DNA of 28,108 nucleotides from PUPG01 sp031323845 (GTDB lineage Bacteria > Bacteroidota > Bacteroidia > Bacteroidales > UBA7960): positions 1 to 28,108 of the forward strand of contig JAVIYP010000035.1 in NCBI GenBank assembly GCA_031323845.1, read 5' to 3'. The notes below the pieces were generated by a model, which saw nothing but the letters and a program-made list of their open reading frames with translations, did no database searches and had not been told where the DNA came from. This document shows, piece by piece, positions 16,518-25,430 of this stretch. How positions within the stretch are numbered: the first letter of the stretch is position 1; every line of letters begins with the position of its first letter. A program made the translations under genes and the position numbers.

Positions 16518-19370
16518 GACGAGACCATTCTCTTCCAGCACTTTTCTGAGATATCCTGCCGTAAGGGTGTTGTTCTGCCTTGCCAGATCTTCCGGACTGC
16601 CTTCACCCACAATGGTGCCTCCGCGCAAACCGCCCTCGGGACCAAGGTCAATGATGTAGTCCGCCACCTTGATAACATCCATGTTGTGTTCAATGACAAG
16701 CACCGTGTTACCCCTGTCGACAAGCCTGTTGAGCACCTCCATCAGCACCCGCACATCTTCAAAGTGGAGCCCTGTTGTAGGTTCGTCGAGGATGTACAAT
16801 GTTTTACCGGTGTCGCGCCGGGCCAGTTCGGCGGACAGCTTAACGCGCTGTGCCTCACCTCCGGACAGGGTTGTGCTGCTTTGCCCGAGTGAGATGTAGC
16901 CCAGGCCGACATCTTCAAGGGTTTTTAGTTTCGATGCAATGTAAGGAATGTGTTCAAAGAACTCCATGGCCTGGCTGATGCTCATGTCGAGCACGTCGTT
17001 GATGCTCTTCCCCTTGTATCTGACCTCGAGGGTTTCCCTGTTGTAACGCTTACCCTGGCAGGTTTCACAATGCACATGCACGTCGGGAAGGAAGTTCATT
17101 TCAATGATGCGCATTCCTCCGCCCTGACAGGTTTCGCAACGTCCGCCCTTCACATTGAAGGAAAAACGCCCGGGCTTGTAGCCGCGGATCTGGGATTCGG
17201 GCAATGCGGCGAACAGTTTCCGGATCTCGTCAAACACCTTGGTGTAAGTGGCGGGATTGGAACGCGGAGTGCGGCCAATGGGCGACTGGTCCACTTCAAT
17301 CACCTTGTCGAGGTGTTCGAGTCCGGCAATGTTGTTATAAGGCAGGGGTTTTTTCTCCGACCGGTGAAAATGCCTGCTGAGGGCAGGATACAGGGTTTCA
17401 TTGACAAGCGACGACTTGCCGCTGCCTGATACCCCGGTGACACAGATCAGCGTTCCAAGTGGTATGCTCAGGTCAACACCCTGAAGGTTGTTTCCGGCAG
17501 CACCCGAGAGCGTCAGCCTTTTGCCATTGCCCTGGCGCCGTTTGAGAGGCAATGGTATTTCGCGCTTGCCGTTGAGGTATTCGGCCGTTACAGAGGCATG
17601 TTGCATGATCTGCAAAGGAGTTCCCGTCGCCACGATTTCTCCGCCACGGCTGCCCGCACCAGGCCCGATATCCACCACATGGTCGGCGGCCAGGATCATA
17701 TCCCTGTCGTGCTCAACAACAATGACGGAGTTGCCGATGTCGCGCAGTTCCTTCAAGGCATCAATAAGCCTGTTGTTGTCGCGCTGATGCAATCCTATGC
17801 TCGGTTCGTCGAGGATGTAGAGCACACCCGTAAGCTGTGAACCGATTTGCGTAGCCAGGCGGATGCGCTGGCTTTCACCTCCCGACAGGCTGCGGGCCGG
17901 CCGGTTCAGCGAAAGATAATCCAATCCGACATTCAATAAAAAGCTAAGACGCACGCTAAGCTCCCTTAATATCTCTGAAGCGATGCGCAATCTTTTTTCA
18001 TCAAGAACAGCGGGTAAATGGTCCATATACTGTTTCAGCTGTCCCATATCCATCCCGGCATAATCGGCAATGTTTTTCTTATCAATTAAAAAATGCAGGG
18101 ATTCCTTGTTCAGCCGTTGACCCTTACATTCAGGGCATTCTTTTTGCCGCATGAAGCTGCCCGCCCAGCGACGCAGGGATCCGGATGCACCCTCGTCATA
18201 CTGATTGCGGATAAACTGGATGATCCCTTCAAAATTGAGCGCATACGTACTGGTAACGCCAAGTCGCTCATGCTTTACCCTGAACACCTCATCGGAGCCG
18301 TACAGGATGGTGTTTACGGCCTCCTCGCTGAAGTTGGCAATGGGTGTGTCAAGATCATAACCGTATTTGAGGCCGATGGCTTCAAGCTGACCGGTGATCC
18401 AGGCACTTTTTGACCTGGCGATGGGCGCCAGACCTCCTTTCCGTATGGATAAGGAAGGATCGGGTATTATTTTTGACAGGTCCATCTCACTGACCGTCCC
18501 AAGGCCATTGCAATGAGGACAAGCACCATAGGGCGAGTTGAAGGAAAAAGAATTGGGTTCAGGATCCTTGTATGATATGCCGGAGTCGGGACACATCAGG
18601 TTTTTGCTGTAATAGTGAACGCTGTTGTCGTCGACGTCAAGCAGCATCACCATTCCTTTTCCATGTTTGAGTGCGGTTTGCAGCGATGCCTTCAGGTGGT
18701 TCCGGCCCGAAGGATGTACCGTCAGGCGGTCAACCATGATCTCAATGTCATGGATCTTATAGCGGTCGAGCTTCATGCCGGGCGTTAACTCAAGCACCTC
18801 CCCATCAATGCGAACCCGGAGGAAGCCCTGCCTGCGCACGTGTTCGAACAGTTCCCGGTAATGCCCCTTCCGGCCTTTCACCAGGGGTGCCAGCAACAGC
18901 AGGTTTCTGCCGTTGAACCGCTCCAGGATAAGATCAAGGATGTGTGCTTCCGAATAGCGAATCAGCTTTTCTCCCGTGACCCAGGAATGCGCTTCGCCGA
19001 TGCGGGCAAACAGAAGGCGCAAAAAGTCGTAGATCTCGGTAATGGTACCGACGGTAGAACGCGGGTTACGTCCACCGGTTTTTTGTTCAATGGAAATTAC
19101 CGGGTTAAGCCCGGTGATCTTGTCCACATCGGGACGTTCGAGCGACCCCAGAAACTGACGTGCGTAGGCCGAAAAAGTCTCAATATAGCGCCGCTGACCT
19201 TCTGCATAGATGGTGTCAAAAGCCAGCGATGATTTGCCGCTACCGCTCAACCCGGTGATCACGGTAAGTGCATTGCGCGGAATAACCACATCAATGTTTT
19301 TCAGGTTATGCTCCCGGGCACCATAAACCTCGAGGTTTTCAGAAAATTCAGCTGACGATAAGGCCTGCAT
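16494..19370 (-). CDS. uvrA: UvrABC excision nuclease subunit A
   Basis: UvrA is the damage-recognition ATPase of nucleotide excision repair. It has two ABC ATPase modules, with Walker A GLSGSGKSSLAF (near residue 40) and GVSGSGKSSLVNE, signatures SLSGGESQRIRLA and TLSGGEAQRVKLS, and Walker B LYILDEP twice. The zinc module CETCQGGG...HCETCQGKRYN is intact. In the first insert the usual CxxC is reduced to CPDSG, while CPHCNGLG is kept. I chose the ATG at 19370 (MQALSS) over the in-frame TTG two codons earlier. A consensus -7 box lies 17 bases upstream. At 958 residues it is full length. Confidence 0.97.
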   Translation of the reverse strand: MQALSSAEFSENLEVYGAREHNLKNIDVVIPRNALTVITGLSGSGKSSLAFDTIYAEGQRRYIETFSAYARQFLGSLERPDVDKITGLNPVISIEQKTGGRNPRSTVGTITEIYDFLRLLFARIGEAHSWVTGEKLIRYSEAHILDLILERFNGRNLLLLAPLVKGRKGHYRELFEHVRRQGFLRVRIDGEVLELTPGMKLDRYKIHDIEIMVDRLTVHPSGRNHLKASLQTALKHGKGMVMLLDVDDNSVHYYSKNLMCPDSGISYKDPEPNSFSFNSPYGACPHCNGLGTVSEMDLSKIIPDPSLSIRKGGLAPIARSKSAWITGQLEAIGLKYGYDLDTPIANFSEEAVNTILYGSDEVFRVKHERLGVTSTYALNFEGIIQFIRNQYDEGASGSLRRWAGSFMRQKECPECKGQRLNKESLHFLIDKKNIADYAGMDMGQLKQYMDHLPAVLDEKRLRIASEILRELSVRLSFLLNVGLDYLSLNRPARSLSGGESQRIRLATQIGSQLTGVLYILDEPSIGLHQRDNNRLIDALKELRDIGNSVIVVEHDRDMILAADHVVDIGPGAGSRGGEIVATGTPLQIMQHASVTAEYLNGKREIPLPLKRRQGNGKRLTLSGAAGNNLQGVDLSIPLGTLICVTGVSGSGKSSLVNETLYPALSRHFHRSEKKPLPYNNIAGLEHLDKVIEVDQSPIGRTPRSNPATYTKVFDEIRKLFAALPESQIRGYKPGRFSFNVKGGRCETCQGGGMRIIEMNFLPDVHVHCETCQGKRYNRETLEVRYKGKSINDVLDMSISQAMEFFEHIPYIASKLKTLEDVGLGYISLGQSSTTLSGGEAQRVKLSAELARRDTGKTLYILDEPTTGLHFEDVRVLMEVLNRLVDRGNTVLVIEHNMDVIKVADYIIDLGPEGGLRGGTIVGEGSPEDLARQNNTLTAGYLRKVLEENGLVSAWQVEF

Positions 19371-19387
19371 GGTCAAAAATTAATCTG

Positions 19388-19395
19388 CAAAGTTA
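19388..19395 (-). promoter_or_regulatory. -7 element upstream of uvrA
   Basis: The minus strand reads TAACTTTG, a full TAnnTTTG match, 17 bases before the ATG. This predicts a leader of only about ten bases. Confidence 0.65.
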
Positions 19396-19429
19396 CGCAT
19401 CTTTAAAGGATTGATTGACCATAATTGTT

Positions 19430-19437
19430 TATTTTTG
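19430..19437 (+). promoter_or_regulatory. -7 element upstream of rmlA
   Basis: TATTTTTG on the plus strand, 116 bases before the rmlA ATG, in the divergent gap shared with uvrA. No -33 TTTG is seen at the standard distance. Confidence 0.45.
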
Positions 19438-19553
19438 GGATGATGTAAACGGAAGAAATCACTGCGGACGGCAGCGGATCAGGCCTTAAGCCCCGGATAA
19501 ACCTCTTTTGCATCATCACTAATAAGTATAAAAAACCAAGGCGAAAAGCAGTT

Positions 19554-20420
19554 ATGAAAGGAATTATTTTAGCCGGGGGATCCGGCACACGCTTGTACCC
19601 CATCACCATGGCCATGAGCAAGCAGCTGATGCCTGTTTACGACAAGCCCATGATCTATTATCCGCTTTCCATACTGATGATAGCCGGCATACGCGATGTA
19701 CTCATCATTTCCACGCCTGAAGACCTGCCGCATTTTGAACGTTTGCTGGGTGACGGCAGCCGTCTTGGCTGCAACTTCAGCTATGCCGTTCAGGAAGTCC
19801 CCAATGGCCTTGCACAGGCTTTTGTCATCGGTGAACGGTTTATCGGTAAGGATAAAGTGGCCCTGGTTCTCGGTGACAATATCTTTTACGGCACAGGCCT
19901 GTGGGAAATGCTGGAGTCTCACAATGATCCCGACGGAGGTGTCATCTTTGCCTATCACGTTTCCGATCCGGAACGATACGGAGTAGTGGAGTTTGACAAA
20001 AACCGCAACGCCATCAGCATCGAAGAGAAACCGGCAAAGCCCAAATCAAACTATGCCGTGCCGGGTCTTTATTTTTACGATAACAGTGTTGTTGAAGTGG
20101 CAAAAAACATTAAGCCCAGTGCAAGAGGTGAATATGAGATCACCGATGTAAACCGTCATTACCTGGAAGCGGGCAAGTTGAAGGTCGGCATTATGAGCCG
20201 GGGTACCGCATGGCTCGACACAGGGACTTTTGAGTCGCTGATACAGGCGGCACAGTTTGTGGAAGTCATCGAAAGCCGCCAGGGACTTAAGATCGGATGC
20301 ATTGAAGAAATCGCCTACAGGAAAAAATTCATCACGGCAGATCAGTTGAAAACCATTGCACAGCCGCTTCTAAAGAGTGGTTACGGCGATTACCTGCTTC
20401 GCATCATTAGCGAAAGATAA
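19554..20420 (+). CDS. rmlA: Glucose-1-phosphate thymidylyltransferase
   Basis: This is the first enzyme of dTDP-L-rhamnose synthesis, making dTDP-glucose for surface polysaccharides. The nucleotidyltransferase signature GGSGTRLYPITMAMSKQLMP (from residue 8) is followed by YDKPMIYYPLS, VLGDNIFYG and the C-terminal GTAWLDTGTFESL. The 288 residues are standard. The companion genes rmlB, rmlC and rmlD are not adjacent. A prenyltransferase gene follows 68 bases later on the same strand. Confidence 0.95.
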   Translation: MKGIILAGGSGTRLYPITMAMSKQLMPVYDKPMIYYPLSILMIAGIRDVLIISTPEDLPHFERLLGDGSRLGCNFSYAVQEVPNGLAQAFVIGERFIGKDKVALVLGDNIFYGTGLWEMLESHNDPDGGVIFAYHVSDPERYGVVEFDKNRNAISIEEKPAKPKSNYAVPGLYFYDNSVVEVAKNIKPSARGEYEITDVNRHYLEAGKLKVGIMSRGTAWLDTGTFESLIQAAQFVEVIESRQGLKIGCIEEIAYRKKFITADQLKTIAQPLLKSGYGDYLLRIISER

Positions 20421-20488
20421 CAACACATTGCAATACGGCCGGTAAGCAGCAGACAAGCATCATTTCAAAGCATAAAAGCCTTTAAAAA

Positions 20489-21466
20489 ATGGATCAGCAC
20501 ATTCTTGACTTACAGGAACAGATAGAACGATTTATTCAGAAGCTTAAGCTTGATCTTGAGCCTGAGGGTTTATACCAGCCCGTTGCCTATTCTATGCAGC
20601 ATGGAGGCAAGCGCATGCGTCCGCTGATGACGTTGCTGGCCTGCGAATTGTTTGGCGGTGACATCAGGGATGCTATGCCTGCAGCAGTGGGCATGGAGTT
20701 GTTTCACAACTTCACCCTGCTTCACGACGACATTATGGATGATGCACCCATAAGGCGAAACAGGCCGTCGGTGCACGTTAAATGGAACGTCAACACGGCC
20801 ATTTTGTCAGGCGACCTCATGTATGCCCTGGCCTACAAGTATGTCAGCCAGGTTCCGGACACCGCTCTTCGAAAAGTGACTGATCTGTTCAGCAAGACCG
20901 TTATTGAAGTGTGCGAAGGGCAGCAGTACGATATGGATTTTGAAGCCCGGCAGGATGTCACTGCCGGCGAATACCTGAACATGATACGGCTTAAAACAGC
21001 CGTTTTGCCGGCGGCGTGTCTTCAAACCGGGGCCATTATTGCGGGGGCTCCTGACGATGGGCAGGCCGCCCTATACAACTTTGGCGAATACATCGGCATG
21101 GCTTTTCAGCTGCGCGACGACTGGCTTGATGTTTTCGGCGATGCGGTGGTGTTCGGCAAAAAGCCTGGGGGCGATATCCTGGCCAACAAAAAGACCTGGC
21201 TCTACATTCATGCCCTGGAGATGGCCAGGGAGGATCAGCGCCGGGTACTGCTCGGGGCATTCAACAATGAAATTGAAGACCCAGATGAAAAGGTAAGGAT
21301 CGTCAAAGACATTTACCAACACCTCGACATTAATGCCCTGGCGCAAAAGGCAATGAAAGAGTACTACCTCAGGGCTATGGACAGTCTTGACAGCATTGAG
21401 GTTTTCGAATCGCGGAAAAAAGCGCTGCAGTCGCTTGCCGAAACGCTGCTTCACAGGGAGAAATGA
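20489..21466 (+). CDS. Trans-isoprenyl diphosphate synthase (polyprenyl synthetase family)
   Basis: The enzyme condenses isopentenyl diphosphate onto allylic diphosphates. GGKRMRP (residues 39-45), the first aspartate-rich motif DDIMD (80-84) followed by RR, and the second DDWLD (210-214) are all present. F75, five residues before the first motif, and the lack of the two-residue insertion in that motif are features of short-chain geranylgeranyl-type enzymes. A C15-C20 product is therefore more likely than a long quinone tail, though this rests on one residue. It probably shares a transcript with rmlA and ends before a strong terminator. Confidence 0.9.
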   Translation: MDQHILDLQEQIERFIQKLKLDLEPEGLYQPVAYSMQHGGKRMRPLMTLLACELFGGDIRDAMPAAVGMELFHNFTLLHDDIMDDAPIRRNRPSVHVKWNVNTAILSGDLMYALAYKYVSQVPDTALRKVTDLFSKTVIEVCEGQQYDMDFEARQDVTAGEYLNMIRLKTAVLPAACLQTGAIIAGAPDDGQAALYNFGEYIGMAFQLRDDWLDVFGDAVVFGKKPGGDILANKKTWLYIHALEMAREDQRRVLLGAFNNEIEDPDEKVRIVKDIYQHLDINALAQKAMKEYYLRAMDSLDSIEVFESRKKALQSLAETLLHREK

Positions 21467-21563
21467 TAACAGGGCAGACACTCTGAGCGGGAGCAGGCCG
21501 TGTGTGTTGCAGCAGCTTCGATCTTACCGGTTATGGAACAGCCCAAAAGGGCTTCATATAAAG

Positions 21564-21604
21564 AAGCTCCCATTCAGTATAGTGTAACTGAACGGGAGCT
21601 TTTT
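21564..21604. terminator. Bidirectional terminator between the prenyl synthase and AOR genes
   Basis: AAGCTCCC pairs with GGGAGCTT, followed inward after one mismatch by TTCAGT with ACTGAA. The loop is about eight bases and T runs sit at the right-hand end. It serves the plus-strand gene ending at 21466 and probably also the minus-strand gene ending at 21666. Confidence 0.8.
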
Positions 21605-21665
21605 GTTGCGGTCAGGCTTACATCAAAGCATGCCGTTTTTGCCGATTGGAATTAGTCTGAGAAGC

Positions 21666-23825
21666 TTAATTTAAGTGTTGTTTTACCACTTCAACCACTT
21701 CCGGAAGATCCATTTCCAGGTCTTTAAGATGCTCAAGGGTCGGGATTCCGTCTTTTGTCCAGCCTCTGCGTTTGTAAACCGCGTCTATCAGCTGTTCGTA
21801 CCGTTGTTCCCGGTAGGTTCTGAGGACAGCCATTTTTTCTTCCACTGACTTGCCTTCGGGGTCAAAGCCAACGTCTTCCTTCAGCTGCTTGTCGTAACGT
21901 TCGGCACGTGATTCGTATTCTTCGGCGGTGACAGGGCCGGCGGCGCGGTAGGGTTGTGCATCATGGATGCGTTTGCCGTATCCGCGGCGCAGGTTAAACA
22001 CCCGCTGGAAGTTATACACACGCTCACTCTGACGTATCAGCTCTTCTTTATTGAAAGGTTTTCCTGTTACCCCTTCATAAATGGCTACATAGTTATCGAC
22101 ATGCTCGGGAATTTTGTGCGGCTCATCGGCTTCTGCGTTGCTCTCGGGCACCACATCATTCCAGCAAAGCTTGCACAGGCCCTGCAATCCGAACCAGGTA
22201 CGGAACATGGGCATGTAGTGAAGGGCATCCGCCTTGTCTTCAAAACTTGGAAGCTGGTTGTTCACCATATCCATAAAGATAAGCCAGGCTTCGTCGTGCT
22301 GCGGACCCTTGTTGGTCATGGCATAACCGCCCTGCTGAGCCAGCGACTCCTTTGAAACGTACTGTGAATACTCGAGGCCTTTGTTTTCCATGCCAATGTC
22401 GTGCAAAAACTTCGGATCGCCCCATCCCTTTTCGATGAACATCTCTTTCATCTTGCGGACACCCATACCGGCAATCAGGCCAAAGCCTTCGCCGCGGGCA
22501 AGCTGGTGCAGGAGCTCCAGGGAATCCTCCTGGCTGCCAAAGTTGAGATCAAGTCCGCCGGTACGCTCTTTGTTCAGGATGCCGTTTTCGTAGCATTCCA
22601 TGATAAAGGCAACAATGGTGCCCCAGGTGATGGTACAAATGCCGTAAGTGTCGCAATAGAAGTTGGCTTCAATGATGTACTCGGGGTCAAAAATACCCAG
22701 GTTTGAACCCAGTCCGGCCGCATTTTCATACTCCGGCCCGTCAACAATGACTTTCTGTCCTTTGTAAGGCCCGGTTTTGAGCGGGAAGTCATCCACACCC
22801 TTGGCGCAGGACATGTTGCATCCTATCCAGCAGCCATCAAAAACATTCTGGGTAAAATACTTATCCCTGAAAATATTCGAATGGATCTTATCGCCGTCAG
22901 CGTGGCTTCCGTACTTGAAGTTATGCGTGGGCAACAAGTCATAATCATGCATTACGTTGATGATGTTGGCCGTTCCTTTTTTGCGCATCTGGCACTGATG
23001 ATCGTCAAGTTCGCGCATTTCGCGGTTGAAACGCTTGCCGCGCTCACGGATCTTCTCCATGTCGGCCACATTGTTGAGGTTGCCTTTCACACCCTCGATA
23101 CGCGATACGATGGCTTTGATCCTCTTGTCGCGCATAACGGTGCCGAGGCCGCCCCGTCCGGCTTGCTTCAGGCGGATCTTCTTACGTTTTACATCATAGA
23201 AGGTGAAGTTGATCATGCCGATGAGCGAATGCTCGGCAGCCGCCCCCGTAGAAACAACACCGATGTTTTTGTAGTCATTCTCATCCTGTGCGAACATTTC
23301 GGTAAGCTCTTCCACAAGCAAATGAGAGTCAACACTTAAACCGGGATCCTCAAAAATTTCGATCTTTCCCTCTTTGCCATCAATATAAATAATGATGTCT
23401 TTTTCCGCCTTACCCTGAAGTTCGAGCGCATCATAGCCGCTGAATTTCAAAAACGGACCGAAAAAACCACCTACGTTGGAGTCCATCACTGAGTCGGTTT
23501 GTGGTGAGATGGACACCAGCAAGGATTTTCCTGCGCCGGAGTATTGTGTGATACCGGCAACAGGTCCCGGGGAGATGATGAGTTCGTTATCCGGATCGTC
23601 CCAGCGGGTATCCGGCCTGGTGGCATCCCAGAGCAAGCGCAGCCCGTAGCCTTTGCCGCCAATAAACTTCTCTTTCATTTCCGGAGGAACGATTTTCTCA
23701 CGGATCTCATTGTTGCCCACGTTGATGTACAGTATCTTATCGGTGTACCCTCTGAATAAGGGGGTCTTTTCATAAGACATCTCTTTGAGCATGTTTCGTG
23801 TCTTTTTTAACGCTGCAATGTTCAT
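21666..23825 (-). CDS. Aldehyde:ferredoxin oxidoreductase-family tungstoenzyme
   Basis: AOR-family enzymes oxidise aldehydes to acids with a tungsten bis-pterin cofactor and one 4Fe-4S cluster. The N-terminal domain has the typical IGGKGYGLRLLWD (from residue 55), ELIISPGPVAG and SNVGGFFGPFLKFSGYDAL. Cluster ligands are C332, C336 and C340 (CWIGCNMSCAKG), and a fourth from C551 or C554 (GLCKLCWND). The spacing CX3CX3C differs from the CX2CX3C of archaeal AOR. At 719 residues it is about 100 longer than archaeal AOR, with a charged helical C-terminus. The start at 23825 has AAGGGA nearby. No ferredoxin or electron-transfer subunit gene is adjacent, so the true substrate is open. Confidence 0.88.
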   Translation of the reverse strand: MNIAALKKTRNMLKEMSYEKTPLFRGYTDKILYINVGNNEIREKIVPPEMKEKFIGGKGYGLRLLWDATRPDTRWDDPDNELIISPGPVAGITQYSGAGKSLLVSISPQTDSVMDSNVGGFFGPFLKFSGYDALELQGKAEKDIIIYIDGKEGKIEIFEDPGLSVDSHLLVEELTEMFAQDENDYKNIGVVSTGAAAEHSLIGMINFTFYDVKRKKIRLKQAGRGGLGTVMRDKRIKAIVSRIEGVKGNLNNVADMEKIRERGKRFNREMRELDDHQCQMRKKGTANIINVMHDYDLLPTHNFKYGSHADGDKIHSNIFRDKYFTQNVFDGCWIGCNMSCAKGVDDFPLKTGPYKGQKVIVDGPEYENAAGLGSNLGIFDPEYIIEANFYCDTYGICTITWGTIVAFIMECYENGILNKERTGGLDLNFGSQEDSLELLHQLARGEGFGLIAGMGVRKMKEMFIEKGWGDPKFLHDIGMENKGLEYSQYVSKESLAQQGGYAMTNKGPQHDEAWLIFMDMVNNQLPSFEDKADALHYMPMFRTWFGLQGLCKLCWNDVVPESNAEADEPHKIPEHVDNYVAIYEGVTGKPFNKEELIRQSERVYNFQRVFNLRRGYGKRIHDAQPYRAAGPVTAEEYESRAERYDKQLKEDVGFDPEGKSVEEKMAVLRTYREQRYEQLIDAVYKRRGWTKDGIPTLEHLKDLEMDLPEVVEVVKQHLN

Positions 23826-23868
23826 ATAGGTTCCCTTTATTTTAGATGATGGTTGAATTGGATGTGCA

Positions 23869-23876
23869 CAAAGCTA
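23869..23876 (-). promoter_or_regulatory. -7 element upstream of the AOR gene
   Basis: The minus strand reads TAGCTTTG, a full TAnnTTTG match, 43 bases before the start codon. The -33 region is weak. Confidence 0.6.
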
Positions 23877-23957
23877 CAAAATTAAAACAACACCGCGATG
23901 AAAAAGCACAACAAGTTGTTTTTTATTTCACAGCTTGTTAAACCACCTTTTATTGAC

Positions 23958-23965
23958 TATTTTTG
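23958..23965 (+). promoter_or_regulatory. -7 element upstream of the lytic transglycosylase gene
   Basis: TATTTTTG lies 33 bases before the ATG, with a TTG at 23935-23937 that could serve as -33 (20-base spacing). Confidence 0.55.
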
Positions 23966-23998
23966 CAGATGATGACTGTTATGAGTTGCATCTGTTAA

Positions 23999-24925
23999 AT
24001 GTCGGGTTTTATGTTACGTAACAAAGGTGTTCTTCTGTTTCTGTTCTTTTCGGTTTTTTTGGTGATCCGTTTCGTGGCTTTTCCTTTCGCTGCCGATGAT
24101 AATCAGGCCGTTTACGAGCCGGGCGAAAGGTCAGATTACGCCATACATGCCCTTCCCATACCGGAGCGTTTGTATTTTGCCGGCGAAAGGGTTCCGCTGG
24201 AACAGTGGGATGTACGTGAGCGTTTCGACAGGGAGTTGCTGGTCAACACCTACTGGCAGTCATCAACCCTGTTAATGATCAAAAGGGCCAACCGGTGGTT
24301 TCCGGTCATTGAGCCCATACTGGCGGCCAACGGCGTTCCGGATGATTTCAAATACCTGGCGCTCATTGAAAGCGGGCTGATGAATGTGGTATCTCCTGCC
24401 GGTGCCACCGGTTTCTGGCAGATCCTGGAGGGTACAGGGAGAGACCTTGGCCTGGAGATCAACCGGCATGTGGATGAGCGCTATCACGTGGAGAAAGCAA
24501 CCGCTGCAGCCTGCAGATACCTGCTTGACGCCAGGGAACGATACGGTTCATGGACGATGGCTGCTGCAGCCTACAACATCGGCAACAGCCGTTTAAGAAG
24601 GATTATCGGGAATCAGCGCGTTGATCAGTATTATGATCTTCATCTGAATGAGGAGACGGCCCGGTATGTGTTCAGGATACTGGCCATGAAAACCATTCTG
24701 GAAGATCCTGAGTCAGCCGGTTTTTTTGTTTCAGAAAACGACCTGTATCATCCGGTTCCTTACCGCGTCATAACAGTTAACCGGAGCATCAGCGACCTGG
24801 TGGACTTTGCCTTTGAGCACAACACCACCTATAAAACCCTTCATGAATTAAATCCCTGGCTCAGGTCTTATGAGCTGCCCAACCATTCAGGGAAGATTTA
24901 TAAAATAAAAGTGCCGGAAGAGTAA
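23999..24925 (+). CDS. Lytic murein transglycosylase (MltD-like, SLT plus LysM-like tail)
   Basis: The enzyme cleaves peptidoglycan glycan strands to 1,6-anhydro products. A hydrophobic segment (about residues 11-27) acts as signal or anchor, so it works in the periplasm. The SLT domain shows ALIESGLMNV with catalytic E124, VSPAGATGFWQI, and the later AAAAYNIGNSRLRR. The last 50 residues (YRVITVNRSISDLVDFAFEH to GKIYKIKVPEE) form a single LysM-like peptidoglycan-binding module. At 308 residues it is shorter than E. coli MltD and has one LysM instead of two. M5 is an alternative start. Confidence 0.9.
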   Translation: MSGFMLRNKGVLLFLFFSVFLVIRFVAFPFAADDNQAVYEPGERSDYAIHALPIPERLYFAGERVPLEQWDVRERFDRELLVNTYWQSSTLLMIKRANRWFPVIEPILAANGVPDDFKYLALIESGLMNVVSPAGATGFWQILEGTGRDLGLEINRHVDERYHVEKATAAACRYLLDARERYGSWTMAAAAYNIGNSRLRRIIGNQRVDQYYDLHLNEETARYVFRILAMKTILEDPESAGFFVSENDLYHPVPYRVITVNRSISDLVDFAFEHNTTYKTLHELNPWLRSYELPNHSGKIYKIKVPEE

Positions 24926-24947
24926 GTTGCTCACACATCGCTTTGCA

Positions 24948-24969
24948 GGACAGGGTCTCCGGGCTGTCC
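24948..24969. terminator. Weak hairpin after the transglycosylase gene
   Basis: GGACAG pairs with CTGTCC around a ten-base loop, 22 bases after the stop codon. The T content after it is poor, so this is only a possible terminator. Confidence 0.3.
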
Positions 24970-25122
24970 CGAACTTGTTTACTCCTTTCATTTAGCAGTC
25001 TTTTTTTGCGCGGGTGTCGTATTCCATTGGGTGTTTTTCTATACACAGACACGGTCTAATCCACCAGTTAACGTTTCACCAAGGATTTTTTACCGGTACC
25101 AGGGTTCAAAGAAAATTATCCT

Positions 25123-25130
25123 TACCTTTG
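25123..25130 (+). promoter_or_regulatory. -7 element of tRNA-Pro
   Basis: TACCTTTG is identical to the box before era and lies 11 bases before the mature tRNA 5' end. No -33 TTTG is seen. Confidence 0.65.
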
Positions 25131-25141
25131 CAGACTGAAAA

Positions 25142-25216
25142 CGGGGTGTAGCGCAGTCCGGTTAGCGCGCGTCGTTCGGGACGACGAGGTCGGAGGTTCG
25201 AATCCTCTCACCCCGA
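25142..25216 (+). tRNA. tRNA-Pro (CGG)
   Basis: The acceptor CGGGGTG pairs fully with CACCCCG. The anticodon stem CGTCG/CGACG carries the loop TTCGGGA, giving anticodon CGG. The T-arm is GGAGG-TTCGAAT-CCTCT, which ends in a G-T pair. CCA is not encoded. The last ten bases are repeated 168 bases downstream. Confidence 0.93.
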
Positions 25217-25257
25217 CAATACACAAAGCCCCCTGCGACAGCAGGATGGGACAAAAC
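25207..25257. repeat. 51-bp perfect direct repeat, copy 1 (covers the tRNA-Pro 3' end)
   Basis: This is identical by eye to 25375-25425. It contains the last ten bases of tRNA-Pro and then a small hairpin (CCTGC/GCAGG). Confidence 0.9.
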
Positions 25258-25259
25258 GG

Positions 25260-25293
25260 AAACAGGAACAGGGCTTGCCCGATGTTCCTGTTT
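25260..25293. terminator. Strong hairpin after tRNA-Pro
   Basis: AAACAGGAACA pairs perfectly with TGTTCCTGTTT over 11 base pairs. The loop itself contains GGGC/GCCC. A T-rich TTTGTGTTTT overlaps the right arm. It is a likely tRNA terminator within the repeat-bounded segment. Confidence 0.6.
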
Positions 25294-25374
25294 GTGTTTT
25301 GGACCGGATGAGCGAAGCGAATCGGGGCTTTTGGGTATTGAACAACCCCCAAAAAGGATCACTGAAAGTAATCG

Positions 25375-25425
25375 CTCACCCCGACAATACACAAAGCCCC
25401 CTGCGACAGCAGGATGGGACAAAAC
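25375..25425. repeat. 51-bp perfect direct repeat, copy 2
   Basis: This is the second copy of 25207-25257. It includes the ten-base tRNA 3' end but none of the rest of the tRNA. Confidence 0.9.
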
Positions 25426-25430
25426 ACAAA

